This document shows, in pieces, positions 1 to 12,320 of a stretch of DNA of 64,000 nucleotides. The stretch is taken from contig NC_077240.1 in NCBI RefSeq assembly GCF_947179165.1, forward strand, positions 53,096,001 to 53,160,000, in the 5' to 3' direction. The translations under genes and the position numbers were made by a program. Under the pieces are notes generated by a model that had not been told where the DNA came from, ran no database searches, and saw only the letters and a program-made list of their open reading frames with translations. The stretch's first letter is position 1; each line of letters opens with the position of its first letter. This stretch comes from Solanum dulcamara (lineage: Eukaryota; Streptophyta; Magnoliopsida; Solanales; Solanaceae).

Positions 1-3000
1 CACGACTGGGGTCCGACCTGGACCCGTATGCATATCTATCAGCTATGGTCACATTGAACTGTAAATAAATAATATCATGTAACAAAGCCCTACTAGGCGA
101 TAACATTTTCATAAACCTGTAGCCCTTTTTGTTTGTATCACAACATGACAGGGCACACAAGCCGACAAGGCTACCATAACATAATAACATATATCACATA
201 TCATGTAGACCTAGCTTAATCAAACTGACATACACAACCTACATATACATGTTTGCAGACCTCTAAAAATATTAACGACAACATATGGCGGGACAGGGCC
301 CCCGCTGTACCCCTGAACAGACAAAATAATTCTTATACATCAATGGATAGTATCAAAAACTAGGCCCCGATAGAATAGAGCCTTTTCCAGCTGAGCTGGA
401 TGGAATCCTAAGTTGACGGACTTCCAAAACCTGTATCTGTACCTGCGGGCATGAACGCAGCCCCCCCGAGAAAGGGGGTCAGTACGATATATGTACTGAG
501 TATGTAAAACATAACATAGTACAACTGGAGGTATATCCAAAATAGAGAAGCAGGGGAACCAATTATCAAATCAGAAATATGTACCAGTACTCTGTGAATC
601 ACAAAAATATGCATGCTCAAATTTTCAATATAGCCGGCCCCGTCAGGGGTCCAGTGAATCATATATGTAGTATCAGTATCAGGCCCCGTGCCATCGCCAC
701 CTTATTACAACACATCATCATAGTATTAGTATCAGGCCCGAGGCCATCGTCACCTTATTACAACACATCAACATAACATCAGTATCAGGCCCTAGGCCAT
801 CATCATATATATACATACGGATGCTGGCCCCCTAGCGAGGGACTTGGTGAATAATGCAGTGAATTGCACGAATATGACAACTGGCCCGGGACCCAGAGAA
901 GAAGTGTTACAGTATACACGAGTAGAGTAGTGAGAAACAAAACACAGTTTAAATCATCATCTGAGACTCAGCTCTATAAGAGGACTAAGTTATTGTTCAA
1001 GAATTCGAGTAACAGTATAGTCATTCTGGCTGCCCTCTAAATTCCATTAGGGGCTACATTGATTACATCTCGAGGTTCCTAGACATATACAAAAGTAAGA
1101 CTATTGACTTAAGAATTCCAGAGTATTTGTCTTCGAATAGTTTTATGACTATGAGTTTGTACATTCATACCTTTTAAACATATAAGAGTTTCCAGGGAAA
1201 TAGTTTAACTACCATAGAGTTCAACATCCAGTAGTAAATAAGAGATACTTAAGAATAGAATTACCCCGGAGCTCATATCACATTCAGCTTACAACTAGGA
1301 CATGCCAACAGAAGAAAGAGAATGAGCTTTACTTACCTATGCCAAAACATGTCAAGAGAAAGCTTTACATACCTCTTGGGAGTTACTCTTTATCCTGCTC
1401 GTCTCGTCGTCCTCTGAACCTATTCAATATTAAAGTAATACGAATATCAACTGCTCTTAGATTTCCAGCATCTTAGGTTACACCTTAGTATTAATGGAAT
1501 CAATTTCCTTAGTCGTTTCCTCGACTAGTTCTTTAGTTTGTTAAGGCGTTAACGAAAATTGGGCAGCACCTCCCCTATAATGTGCCCTATCCAAATTTCC
1601 AATTAGGTTCCTAAGACCTACAAACAACCAACAACAATAACCTGTAGCAATTCACACCAACAATATACAACATAAACTCCAAACGACTTATTCAAAAATA
1701 TGATATCACAATAAGACGTCTAGCCTTTATTTTGTAACGCCTTTAATTATATGCAACGGGGGGTCATGTGGCTTCTATTAGAAGAAACCTAACCCAAATT
1801 AGGACATATTTAAGCCCTGCAACAACAAGCCACACCCCTGCAGCAGCACCTCAAAAGAGCAATACTTTATTTCGACGACAATTCAACTATAGCGACTCCA
1901 ATTTCGCTTATTTCGACGGCCGAACTTTTCAAACCTTTTACCTAACTTCCAGCAGCCCCTAAGGCGTGTACAATACCCTAATTTAACATCATAAACTTCA
2001 AATTGGAGGGGAAGAAATTACCTTTCCCGAAATTGGCTAAAACTTGCCGAAATTGTGCCTCGGAACTTCTTCAAATGCGCTGAAATTGAGCGGGCTGTTT
2101 GTATGACTTCCTCGCTTCCCCAAGCAGAAAATTTATGTTATTAGCATCCTAAATTCATCGTAGTATACCTTAGATAATTTATTTACGGATCGAAGCTCGG
2201 AGGCGTACCTTGGCAGCCCCTAGGCCGTAGCCCTCCTCTCTTCTTTCTCTCACGTTTCTGTCCAACTTTTCCAAGTGTACAGCTGAAGAAATGACTTCTT
2301 AGTCATCATAATATACATATATATACATATATACATCTCCACGTGCTTGATGAACACCGTAGATAATTAATTTACGGAAGAAAAGTGAAAAACTCACCCT
2401 TAATTCTTCCAAACCAAAGTTGCCGTAGGTAGTCTCTTTTTCTCACGTTTCCTCTCCATGTTTTGGATGATTGTTTTGGCTAAGTATGCTGTACTTAGTC
2501 ATTACATATATATCCACCCTTTTTAGAAGGTGCCACGTGGCAGCCCTTGGGGGTGACACGTGGTAGCCCCCTAGGACGCCACCTAGTTCATGCGGCCTAT
2601 CACACGTCGCCACGTGGCAGCGAGGTCCACCCCCCAATCAGGCAGGTGAGTCACCTGCTTTCTTGTCACCTGCTTGCTTGAGGTGCTTGCTTGTCACCTG
2701 CTTGCTTCACTTTCGTAAGTTCGGAAACTAGTTTTTTGCTCCCTCTCGTAGGTTCATCATCTCACTTTATTTTAAGAGCCTATGTAATCCGTGCTACGCA
2801 GGATTGGCATGTCCTCTAGTAGCTCAAGTATATAAAACTTTTACATTAACAACTTACGTAGGTAAATCAAGTCCTACGACTCGTTACTTAGCCTCCAATT
2901 CCTTCCGAATTCTTTTAATTACACTTCCAACCTTCTCTACTATGGGGTATCACATCCTCCCCTCCTTGGAGTCATTTGATAGCGTCGTAGCATATCCGGC

Positions 3001-3063
3001 TCACATGATAATTTCCAAGAAACTTATAAGACATTCCGAGTTTTAAAAGCGTGGGGTGTAACA
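1..3063 (-). mobile_element. Element K: LTR, solo or the 5' LTR of an element running off the left edge
   Basis: This is a nearly complete LTR on the minus strand; about 25 bases of its 3' end lie outside the window, judging from the related LTR starting at 51354. The inner end at 3063 reads GTGTAACA, the reverse of the LTR start TGTTACAC. A TATA-like stretch is at 2504-2518 and CACGTG boxes are at about 2533-2620. A CACCTGCTTG array covers 2640-2705. The next bases, AACTT at 3064-3068, are not a polypurine tract. They match the interior of the C internal region at about 50483, so K looks like an insertion into element I rather than the 3' LTR of I. The left TSD is out of view. Confidence 0.8.
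2500..2620 (-). promoter_or_regulatory. U3 promoter-like block of LTR K
   Basis: Read on the minus strand, CACGTG-core boxes (about 2533-2540, 2555-2562 and 2609-2618) precede a TATA-like run at 2504-2518. CACGTG is the plant G-box/ABRE core bound by bZIP and bHLH factors. Promoter activity is inferred from this arrangement and its recurrence in sister LTRs. Confidence 0.5.
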
Positions 3064-3966
3064 AACTTATCTAGTTTACAACTAGTAGTTGGGGCTTGGT
3101 ACTTTTTCAAAAAAAGTAAAACTCAATTGTCGGACATTTTACCCTAAGCTTCTTTTTTTCCACGGCACTAATACGGATGGGGATACCGCAGTTTGAAATT
3201 TACTACTTAAATAGGCTTCTGTTTCTCTAAAATAAAATTCTCCAAGTAAAAAGGGTGCTCCTTATCGACGACCTGAAGGGTACCTTTTACAGCTTTGGTT
3301 AAACATAATAGGGGTACTTGATATCAATTTCTAAGACATCTTAAGAATCTAGGTTTCATTCCCTTTTCTTGTTCTGGGAAAATTTCGGCAGAGTTTTCTG
3401 TATATTTCTCACTATTCCACAACCTGCACGTAGAAAATATAAACAATGCCTCACAGGGCCAACATATATACATAGTCATATCACATCACAGCCACACAGG
3501 GATTTCAATATCCTCTCATATCGCTGCCACACAGGGCTTTCAATATCAATAATAATATAGAAATAATGGACTTACCTCATATGTCCACCTTCGAACTGCA
3601 TCTGTTGCACTTTCCCGTCTACTTTTCCTTTTAGGTTTTGCCCTTACATTACAATCATATGTCAATACCTTACCCAACAAATATCTTTCGTGCCCTTACT
3701 TTACTTACCTGCATGCTCCGTAACTTCCCATATCGTCAATTACTTCCTTTTGTTGATGTTGTCCTTCTGCTAAAAGCCAAGGTTAGTATAAGAAGGTTTT
3801 CTATGACTCAGATCTATAGCACGATCTCAGATATGAAAGAAAGGTAACATCCTAAATGTCTTGTAGCTTCCTGTTTATAGATGTGGCACGAAACACATCG
3901 ATAATCAAGACTCTACTAGAGACGGTCTGCAGACAATCCAAGGATAAACTGCTCTGATACCACTTC
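3064..3966 (-). mobile_element. Element I: internal region, 5' part only
   Basis: This 903-bp piece is homologous to the last ~870 bp of the C internal region (about 50483-51353). It ends on the right with the PBS and the 5' LTR of I. No coding sequence is recognisable. At 3420-3560 it holds two or three copies of a short module whose sense reads about CCCTGTGTGGCTG followed by GATATGA-rich sequence. At 3790-3950 it holds the leader that follows the PBS in G, B, A and C. The remainder of I is cut off by K and lies left of the window. Confidence 0.75.
3951..3962 (-). other. Primer-binding site of element I
   Basis: The 12 bases GCTCTGATACCA are the complement of TGGTATCAGAGC, the initiator-Met tRNA primer site usual for plant Ty3/gypsy and copia elements. 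Four bases separate it from the LTR end at 3967. Confidence 0.88.
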
Positions 3967-6924
3967 TGTCATGACCCAACCCCATAGGCCGCGATTGGAG
4001 TCTGATCTGAACCCCCGTATACGTGTCTATCAGCTGTGGTCAAGTCGAACTGTAATTAACATAATACCGTGCAACAGAACCCTATTGGGTGATAATATTT
4101 TTTAAAACTGGTAGCCTCTTTCATTTGTATCACATCATGAAAGGGCACGTAAGCCAACGAGGCTGCCATACATATAAACCTTTACAACATTTCATGTAGA
4201 CCCAGCTGAACAAAACTTTTACATACAACCCACATATATATGTCTGCAGACCTCTAAAAATATTAATGACAACATATGGCGGGACAGGGCCCCCGCCGTA
4301 CCCCTGGATAGACAGAAAAATAATTATACATCGGTAGTCAGTACCAAAAACTAGGCTCCGATACAATGGAGCCTCTTCCAGCTGAGCTGAGTGGGATCCT
4401 ACGCTGATGGATTCCTAGAACTTGTATTTGTACCTGCGGGCATAAAATGCAGCCCCCTGAGAAAATGGGGTCAGTACGACATATGTAATGAGTATGTAAA
4501 ACATAACATAACACAACTGGAAGTATATCTGAAATAGAGAAGCAGGGGGTAAATCATCAAATCAGTAACCTATACCTGGGAAAGTAAAATCATTAATGCT
4601 CAAATTTTTTAATATAGCCGGCCCTATCAGGGATTCGGTGAATCATATTTGTAAAACCATCACCTCCTTATTACAACATATCACCACATCATCACATATA
4701 TACATACGTACCCAGCCCTCTAGTGAGGGTGCGATGGACAATGCAGTAGAATTATGCACGAATCCGATAATCGGCCTGAGACTCGGAGAAGACGTGTTAC
4801 AGTATACACGAATAGAGTAGTGGTAAACAAAAGACAGTTTAAATCATTATTTGAGACTCAATGAAGTCATCAAGCGAACCATCACTTGGAGATCAGGGTA
4901 GGAAGTATCTAACGTATACCCTCTAAATGTCACTAAGGACTAAAGTAAAAAGGAGTTTTGAAACTCTTAGACATAGACTAGTGTGAAATATCTTATAGCA
5001 GTCTGAGCATTGGTTATCTCAGAGCCTTTCTCTTTTAAAAGAAGAGTTTTGTCTAATCAATTACTATACAACTACACAGATGACGAGAGGAATAGGAGTT
5101 TATCTACTTTAAGAGTCTTAACATCCAGAAGTGATCAAGAGTCCTGAATTCACATTCAGAACCTAAGAATGAAATTTCCCCAAAGCTTACATCATCCTTA
5201 GTCTATATCTAAGACATGCCAAAAGAAAAAGAGGTAGTTTCACATACCTATTACGGGTTACTTCTTATCCCGTTCATCTCATCGTTCTTTGCACCTAAGT
5301 AACATAAAACCAATATGAGTATTAACAACCCTTGGCTTTCCAGCACCTTAGCCTACACATGAGTATTCATAGAACTCAACCCCTCGTTCGCCTTCTCGAT
5401 GAGTTCCTTAATTAGCTAAGGCGTTAACGAAAATCGGGCAGCACCTTCCCTATAACGTGCCCTATCCAAATTTCCAATTAGATCCCTAAAAACTACATAA
5501 AACCAACAACAACAACCTGCATCATATGTTTAAGCAATTCACACCAACAATATACAACATAAACTCCAATCGACTCGCTCAAAACTACGATACCAAAATA
5601 GGGTGTCTAGCCTTTATTTTGCAGAACCTTTAATTATACGAAATGAGGGGTCGTGTGGCTGCAACTAGAAGAAACCACACCCCTTGTAGAAAATATTTAG
5701 GCCCGTAAAACCCCCCACACACCTGCAACAGCACACCACAAGCACAACACTTTACTTCGATGACAATTTAACTATAACGACTCCAATTTAGATTGTCTTC
5801 AACGTCAAGCAATTCTATGAGATTTTCACATTTCCAGCAACATATAGGGCATGTAAGACACTCTATAAAAACACCATAAAGTCCAAATTGAAAGGAGAAA
5901 TCTTACCTTACCCGAATTTGGCCAAAACTGCCAAATTGTGACTCGGAACTCCTCCAAACGTGCTAAAATTGCGTGGACTGTTTGTATCAATTCCTTGCTT
6001 CCCCGAATTGGAATTTTATATTATCAAACACCATTATATAACCGTGGGAAACCTCAAATAATTAATTCATGTAACGAAACTCGGAGGCTTACCTTGGCCG
6101 CCCCAAACCCATAGCTCCTCTTCTTGCCCTCCAACATTTTATTCTTCTTCTTTCTTACTTTCTTCCAAATTTGCAAGTGTAAAGATGAAGATATGATTCC
6201 GTAGGAATCGTAAGATATATATATACACCTTCATGTGGTTGAGGAACACCGTAGATAATTAATTTGCGGAGAAAAAGTCGAGGAACTCACCTTTAATCCT
6301 TCAAAACCGTGGCTGCCTTGTTCCTTTTGTTCTTCACATTTCTTTCCTCTTCTTTGGATGAAAATTTTGGATGAAAAATGAATTAAGAGTCAGCCAACAT
6401 GTATATATACACCTTCTTAGGAGGTAACATGTGGTAGCCCCTTAGGGGTGACACGTGGCAGCCACCTAGGTTGCCACTTCATCCAAGCTTCCAACCCAAA
6501 CTGCCATGTGGCAGCGTGGGGTACAACCCAAGTAGGTGAGTCACCTTCTTGCTTGTCACCTACTTGCTTCACTTTCGTAAGTTCAGAAACTAGTTTTTGC
6601 TCCCTTTCGTAGGTTCGTCATCTCGTCTCCTTTTAAACGCCTATGTAATTTGTGCTTTGCAAGCTTGGTATATACTCAAGTTGGTTAAGTATGTAAGACT
6701 TCTAAGTTAGTAGCTTTCGTAGGTAAATCGAGTCCTACGACTCATTACTTAGCCTCCAATTCCTTCCAGATTCTTATGACTCTATTTCCAACCTTCTCTA
6801 CTACAGGGTATCACATTCTCTCTTCCTTAGAGTCGTTTGATAGTGTGTTGATAGTAGGAGTTACCTGACCACTTTTAAGAAGGTTAGGAACACGTCTCAA
6901 GGTTCAAAAGTACGGGGCGTAACA
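3967..6924 (-). repeat. Element I: 5' LTR
   Basis: This 2958-bp LTR starts TGTCATGACC next to the PBS and ends GGCGTAACA at 6924. Beyond it the sequence switches to the plus-strand pol remnant of H. The expected TSD copy on the right is AGTAT (6925-6929); its partner is out of view. A TATA-like stretch is near 6400-6411 and a CACGTG box is at about 6452. Its 4860-5060 section closely matches 22230-22440 and 52255-52460 in the C LTRs. One stem of the conserved triple inverted-repeat block (4431-4490) is damaged here, reading GTAATG instead of GTACTG. Confidence 0.85.
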
Positions 6925-7215
6925 AGTATGGCGACGCTAAGGCATCGTCTGGGCTGATTTAAGCACCTACACATATTTGTGTAAAGATTACAATATGATG
7001 TGTGGTGAGAGCTAACAAGAAAATTTGAGTAAAAGCGTAGAAGAATATGTCGAGAGTGTTACAAGTTGGATTAAGAGAAATTGTACAATAGCTTAAACAA
7101 AGTTGAACATCAGAGGCCTGATAGCCGATTACAGGAGATGGAAAGCCCGACTTGGGAATGGAAAGCAAATAATAGGGATTGTAGTACAGGCTTACCTCGC
7201 ATTCTATAGAAATAG

Positions 7216-8022
7216 GAGTTCATATGAGTTATGGTAGATAGGCTGACAGGATCATCCCATTTTCTTCCAGTTAGAAAAACATATTCAGCTAAGGGTTATG
7301 CGAGATTATATATTAAGGGAACATTAAGATTTCACTAGGTTCCCACATCTATTATCTCAGACAAGGAAGTTCACTTTATAGCTAACTACTGGGAATCATT
7401 CCAGAAAGGATTGGGAACACAGGTGAGCCTTGGTACAACATTTTTCCCTTAGACTAATGGACAAACTAAGTGCACTATTCAGATGCTAGAAGATATATGG
7501 CGGGCCTGCATTATTAACTTCAGAGGTAGTTGGGATGATCATTTGCCACCTATTGAGTTTGCCCATAATGATAGCCATCATTTTAGCATCCAAATAGCCC
7601 CATATGAGGCTTTGTATGGTGGGAAGTACAGGTCACCTATTGGTTAGTAGGATATTGGTAAAATAAACCTAATAGGCCCAGACCTGGTTCAGTGAGCTGT
7701 GGACAAAGTCAAGCTGAGTCAGGAAAGGTTATTGGCAGCCTAGAGTCGACAAAAATCATATGCAGATAATCGACGTCGACCTTTAGAATTTTAGGTTGAC
7801 GATTGGATGTTCTTGAAGCTGTCACCCATGAAGGGGGTAATGAGGTTCTGCAAGAAAGGAAAGCTTAGCCCAAGATACATTGGTCCTTATCAAATCATCC
7901 GTAGAATAGGCAAAGTGGACTATGAATTCGACTTACCATCGGATCTGGAAGCAGTACACCAGTCTTTCATGTGTCGATGCTTCGCAAGTGTATTGGTAAT
8001 CCTTCTAGAGCCCTGTGGATGA
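7216..8022 (+). pseudogene. Broken Ty3/gypsy integrase of element H (Tekay/Del-like)
   Basis: One frame holds recognisable integrase core and C-terminal sequence from about 7234 to 8022, broken by several stop codons. Landmarks are VDRLTGSSHFLPV near 7234, ISDKEVHF (second catalytic Asp), GSWDDHLPPIEFAHN near 7530, and KGKLSPRYIGPYQI in the C-terminal domain near 7858. The usual GQAER segment, whose Glu is the third catalytic residue, reads GQTKC. A frameshift after VHQSFM breaks the usual VHPVFHVSML segment. The first part of the core and the zinc-finger domain are not recognisable. In a live element this enzyme would insert the cDNA; here it cannot. Confidence 0.88.
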
Positions 8023-8035
8023 TGTCTTGGTGATG

Positions 8036-8215
8036 GAGGAACTCTCGTTTGAGGAATACCCTATAGCCATACTTGATCACCAAGTCAGACGGTTACGCAC
8101 CAAGGACGTGGCCTCCGTCAAAGTATTATGGCAAAATAAGAATAAGAAAGAGATGACCTAAGAAGCCGAGGAAGAGATGAAGAATAAATATCTATACTTA
8201 CTCCCTATGTCTACA
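8036..8215 (+). pseudogene. Chromodomain-like tail of the H integrase, broken
   Basis: Frame 2 reads EELSFEEYPIAILDHQVRRL, then RTKDVASVKVLWQNKNKKEM, a stop, and EAEEEMKNKYLYL. This is the linker and C-terminal chromodomain-type fold typical of Tekay/Del chromoviruses, in which VKVLW and the final ExxMKxxYPxLF are hallmarks. It is out of frame with the integrase core and has an internal stop. In active chromoviruses this domain steers integration to heterochromatin. Confidence 0.82.
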
Positions 8216-8343
8216 GGTAATCTAAACCCCTAAATTGATTGTATTGAATAGTAAGAGGCTCATATATGGAAACTATTACAGAGATTTCCCGAAATCCTTT
8301 TAAGACCTTATGAGATTAGTTAACATTCGAGGACGAATGTTCT

Positions 8344-8357
8344 AAAGGGGGGAAGAA
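8344..8357 (+). other. Polypurine tract of element H
   Basis: The purine run AAAGGGGGGAAGAA lies directly before the LTR start TGTTATACC at 8358. It is the priming site for plus-strand cDNA and matches the tracts of G, B and A. Confidence 0.88.
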
Positions 8358-9526
8358 TGTTATACCCCGCACTGTTGTACATTGGAACATGTTTTTTTCT
8401 AAATGATTGCCATATGACCTAGTTATCTATGAAGTTCTATGTGAGTAGCGATGGTTGGAAATAGGTTTAGAGGGATTGGAAAAGAGTTGAAGGCAAAATA
8501 GTGAGTCGTGGTAATCGATCTACTTATGTAAACTACCGACTGGGATGCCTTATATACTTAAGCTACTTGAGTACATACCGAGCTTATGTAGAAAGGATTA
8601 CATAGGGTCTTAAAGTAAGATGCGATTATGAACCTACGAAAAGGAGAAGAGGACACATAGCAGCAAGAGAAGAGGCCACGTGGCAGCAAGAGGAGAGGCC
8701 ACGTGGCAGAAAGAGGAGAGGCCACGTGGCAGAAGGTGATGCACCTACTTGGACCAAGTAGGTGACACACCTGCTTGGAGTGGACCCTACCCTGCCATGT
8801 GGCAGCCAGGGAGAGGACACATGGATGCGGTGGCCCAATAAGGGCTGGACACGTGTCACCCTTCGGGGATGACACATGTCACCCTCTAAGAAAGGGTATA
8901 TATGCTTATATTGATGACTAAGGAGTCATTTCTTCATCAATTTAGACTTGGAAAATTTGAGAGAAAACTAGAGAACAAGAGAGAGTAGCTACGACAGCAG
9001 CTAGGGCCAAGGTAAGCCCTCTAATTTTTCTTTGTAAATTAATTATCTAAGGTGTTCTTCGATCAAATAAAGGTGTTTAACAACGTAATTACTTGTTGGG
9101 GCAGCAAGAATGTGAAGCAATTAGCCCACCAAATTTTCAGCCGCATTAAGGAGCTCTCGGGGTCAATTTTCAGCAAGGTAAGGTTCTTCCTTTTGAATTG
9201 AAGTTAATGATGTTATAACGGAAAGATTATGTGTGTTAAATGAAGTTAGAAGTAAGAAAATTGCATAATTATGATTGACGTTGTAAACAAACGAAATTGG
9301 AGTCGTTCTAGTTGGATTAAAGTTTAGTAGTGTTGTTATTAACATGGTGTTGTGTTCAAAGTTAGTTTGTGTGAGTTAAAGGGCTGAAAACGTGGCTATG
9401 AATGAATATACATGCTGCTGGTTGCAGCCACGTGATACTCCATTCCGTGTAGTTAAGATTTTGTGAAATAAAGATTGAAAACCCTCTTTTGGTGTCATGG
9501 TTTTGGGTGGGCTGTTTGGAGCTTGT
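8358..9526 (+). repeat. Element H: 3' LTR, first segment
   Basis: The LTR starts TGTTATACC after the PPT and is interrupted at 9527 by element G. TSD-like CTTGT is at 9522-9526 and CCTGT at 18372-18376, one mismatch. The LTR resumes at 18377. Three identical-core GCCACGTGGC boxes sit exactly 23 bp apart (8675, 8698, 8721), a fourth palindrome GACACGTGTC is at 8848, and a TATA-like stretch is near 8897. Confidence 0.85.
8675..8906 (+). promoter_or_regulatory. U3 promoter-like block of LTR H
   Basis: GCCACGTGGC occurs at 8675-8684, 8698-8707 and 8721-8730 (23-bp period), and GACACGTGTC at 8848-8857. A TATA-like TATATATG follows near 8897. Regulatory function is inferred. Confidence 0.5.
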
Positions 9527-9998
9527 TGTTATACCCTGTACCTTTACGCTTTGGAACGTCTTCTTAAGCTTCTTGAAAGATGTCCCGTGACCCAGATTAT
9601 CTATAACATGATTAAATAACTCTAAGGAAGGGAAGACGTGACGCCCCTTAAGAGTAAAGGTTGGAAATAGATCTATAAGGATTTGAAATGAATTGGAGGC
9701 CAAAATAACAAGTCATAGGACTCGACTTACTTACGTAAGCTACCAACTTGGACGACTTACATAACTAAGCCACTGGAGTACATGTTGAGCTTACGTAGCA
9801 AGGATTACATGGGCTCCTAAAGTAAGACGAGATTACGAACCCACGGGAGAGGCGGAAGGAGGCGTAGAACCTACTCAGAAGCAAGCAGGTGATGCACCTA
9901 CTTGGACCAAGTAGGTGACACACCTACTTGAGGTGGGTCCCACACCACCACATGGCATCCTTGGAGGCTAGGTATGGATTCGTGGCCCAATAAGGGCT

Positions 9999-10058
9999 TG
10001 ACACGTGTCACCCTTAGGGGCTGACACGTGGCACTTCCTAGGGAACCATATATATGTA
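9999..10058 (+). promoter_or_regulatory. U3 promoter-like block, 5' LTR of G
   Basis: A perfect 12-bp palindrome TGACACGTGTCA (9999-10010), a second CACGTG core about 15 bp further on, and a TATA-like CATATATATG at about 10048 are arranged as in the sister LTRs. Confidence 0.55.
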
Positions 10059-12119
10059 TGCTAATGAATCTTAAGTCATTATTTATTCAAAATCATCCCA
10101 AAACATGGAGAGAAAAACGTGGAGAAGAAGAAGGGAAAGAGGCAGCCATGGTTTAGAAGAATTAAAGGTGAGTTCTTCACTATTCCTCCGTCAATTAATT
10201 ATCTACGGTGTTCCTCAATTACGTGAGGTGTATATATGTATATTACGATACCTACAGAACCATATTTTCAGTTCTTCACTTGGAAAACTAAGAGAAACTT
10301 AAAGAGAAAATGCTAGGGAATAGACCCATTTTTGGAGGGGACAATTGTTAGTAATATTGGTATAACTTGTTGTGTATAACTTAGTTTCGGGTTATTAAAT
10401 ATGTTTTGGAAAGTTATTTCATAGGTCTATAACCTTTATTTATACTTTCAATTCCATTTTTTCTTTTAGCTTCGCGAAAAGGGTGATGAAGTGTAGAGGA
10501 GGTACTGCCCAGATTTGGTTTTGGAAATCCTGCACAGACAGCTGTGAGTATTTTGGTCATATAATTTCGTACAAAATTGCTGTAGGGGTAATTCAAAATT
10601 TTTTGTGACCTTGATACAAATGTCTATAACTTTCATTGAGTCCACAAATCTTGTTTTCTTCAGTTACCCCTTCGAAACTAAGAGACAATACAAGACAGTA
10701 GGCTGTCCAGAATTCACGTTTTGATAGGTTTGGCGAGTTTTGGCCAATTTTGGGAAAGGTAAGGTTTTTACTTTCAATTTGAAGTTTATTGTGTTTTTAT
10801 ATGGTGTATTACACCCCTTTTATGCTGCTGGAAGTTTAATAATGTCGTAGAAATGCTCGACGTTCGAAATAAACTAAATTGGAATCGCTATAGTTAAATT
10901 ATCATCGAAGGATAGTGTTGTTCGTGTGAGGTACTGCTGCAGGGGTGTGATGTGTTTTTGCAGGGACTAAATATGTTCTAATGTGGGTTAGGGTGCTTCT
11001 GGTTGAATCCACATGACTCCTCGTTGCGTATAATGAAAGGCGTTACAAAATAAAGACTAGACGCCCTATTGTGCTACCGTATTTTTGAATAAGTCATTTG
11101 GTGTTTATGTTTTATATTGTTGGTGTGAATTGCTGCAGGTTGTTGTTTTTGGTTGGCTGTAGGTCTTAGGTACCTAATTGGAAGTTTGGATAGGGCATAT
11201 TATAGGGGAGGTGCTGCCCAATTTTCGTCGACGCCTTAGCGAATAACAGAACTAGTCGGGGAAACGACTAAGGAAATAGTTTCCATTAATACTAAGATGT
11301 AACCTAGGGTGATGGAAAGTAAAAGGGGTTGATATTCAAACTAATTTCATGTTGAATAGGTTCAAAGGACGGCGAGACAAGCAGGATAAGGAATAATTCA
11401 GACAAGGTATGTGAAGCTTTCTTTTGGCATGTTTTCGGCATAAGTATTTAAAGCTTATCTTTTTTTCTCTTGGCATGTCTTAGTCTTAAGTGAATTGTGT
11501 ATGTAATGTGAGAATAATTCCATTCATGGAACCCCGAGTATGGTTCATCAATCTTATTCACTTCTAGATATTAGAACTCCTGTGATAGTTGAGTTATGGA
11601 CTTGTAAGTCTTCTATATGCTGAAAAGTAGTGTATGTAAAGCTATTCCTCCTTATTTTGGCATGTATTACATATAAGTTATGAATGGTTTATACATATGA
11701 AACATGGGAATAACTCCATTTGTGAAGTTTCGAGTACAATTTATAATTCTTATCCACTTCGTGATGGTAGAACTCCTGTAATAGTTGAGTTATTGCCATT
11801 TAAGGCTTCTATATGATAAAAGGTAATATATGTAGAGCCTATCGCTTCTTTCTTATGGGACGTCTTAATGTAAATTAAATAAGATATGATATGAGTGTAG
11901 AGGTAGTTCCAGTTGTAAGTTCTGAGTATAACATGTGACTCGAGTTCACTCCTAAATGCTAAGGGCCTTAAAGTAGTTAAACTACCTTCTATAGACTGAA
12001 TAGTGATTGGATGTGTAAGCTCCTAAACCTGGGGGTTCTTGGGCATACTTTACGATAATGGTTGAGGGATATTTGATATGTTACAGAGTTTTGCGTGCAC
12101 GTATATGCATTACGATATA

Positions 12120-12320
12120 TATATGGATCGGGCCGGACGTACCTCGGCATATTTTGCTATGTAAGGATCGGGTCGTACGTTCCACGATAGATTATGCATT
12201 ATACGGATCGGGTCGTCGTACCTCGGCATTATTATACATTATACGGATTGGGCCATCGTACCTCGGCATGTAATTTCTATATACAGGGATCGGGCTGTAC
12301 ATCCCACAGTGTTAATGCAT
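12120..12320 (+). repeat. Tandem repeat zone in the 5' LTR of G
   Basis: About five irregular units of 35-45 bp contain GGATCGGGC and usually CGTACCTCGGCAT, separated by AT-rich TATACATTATA-type linkers. The same unit, read on the other strand, makes up the arrays in A, placing G and A in one LTR subfamily. Confidence 0.75.

Larger units (their letters stand above)
6925..8357 (+). mobile_element. Element H: 3' part of the internal region
   Basis: This is the right-hand end of the internal region of the oldest host element, exposed between the I insertion and the H 3' LTR. About 300 bp at 6925-7215 is shared with B (42415-42710). The remainder is a degenerate integrase with a chromodomain-like tail, an untranslated tail holding GAGGACGAATGTTC near 8329, and the PPT. 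Confidence 0.85.

Noticed and set aside
10105..10302. A 65-codon frame (MERKTWRRRRERGSHGLEEL...) repeated almost identically at 15370-15567
   Set aside because: The two copies are the same position of the two LTRs of G, so their similarity reflects LTR identity. A donor-like AAAGGTGAGT lies within it and there is no known domain.
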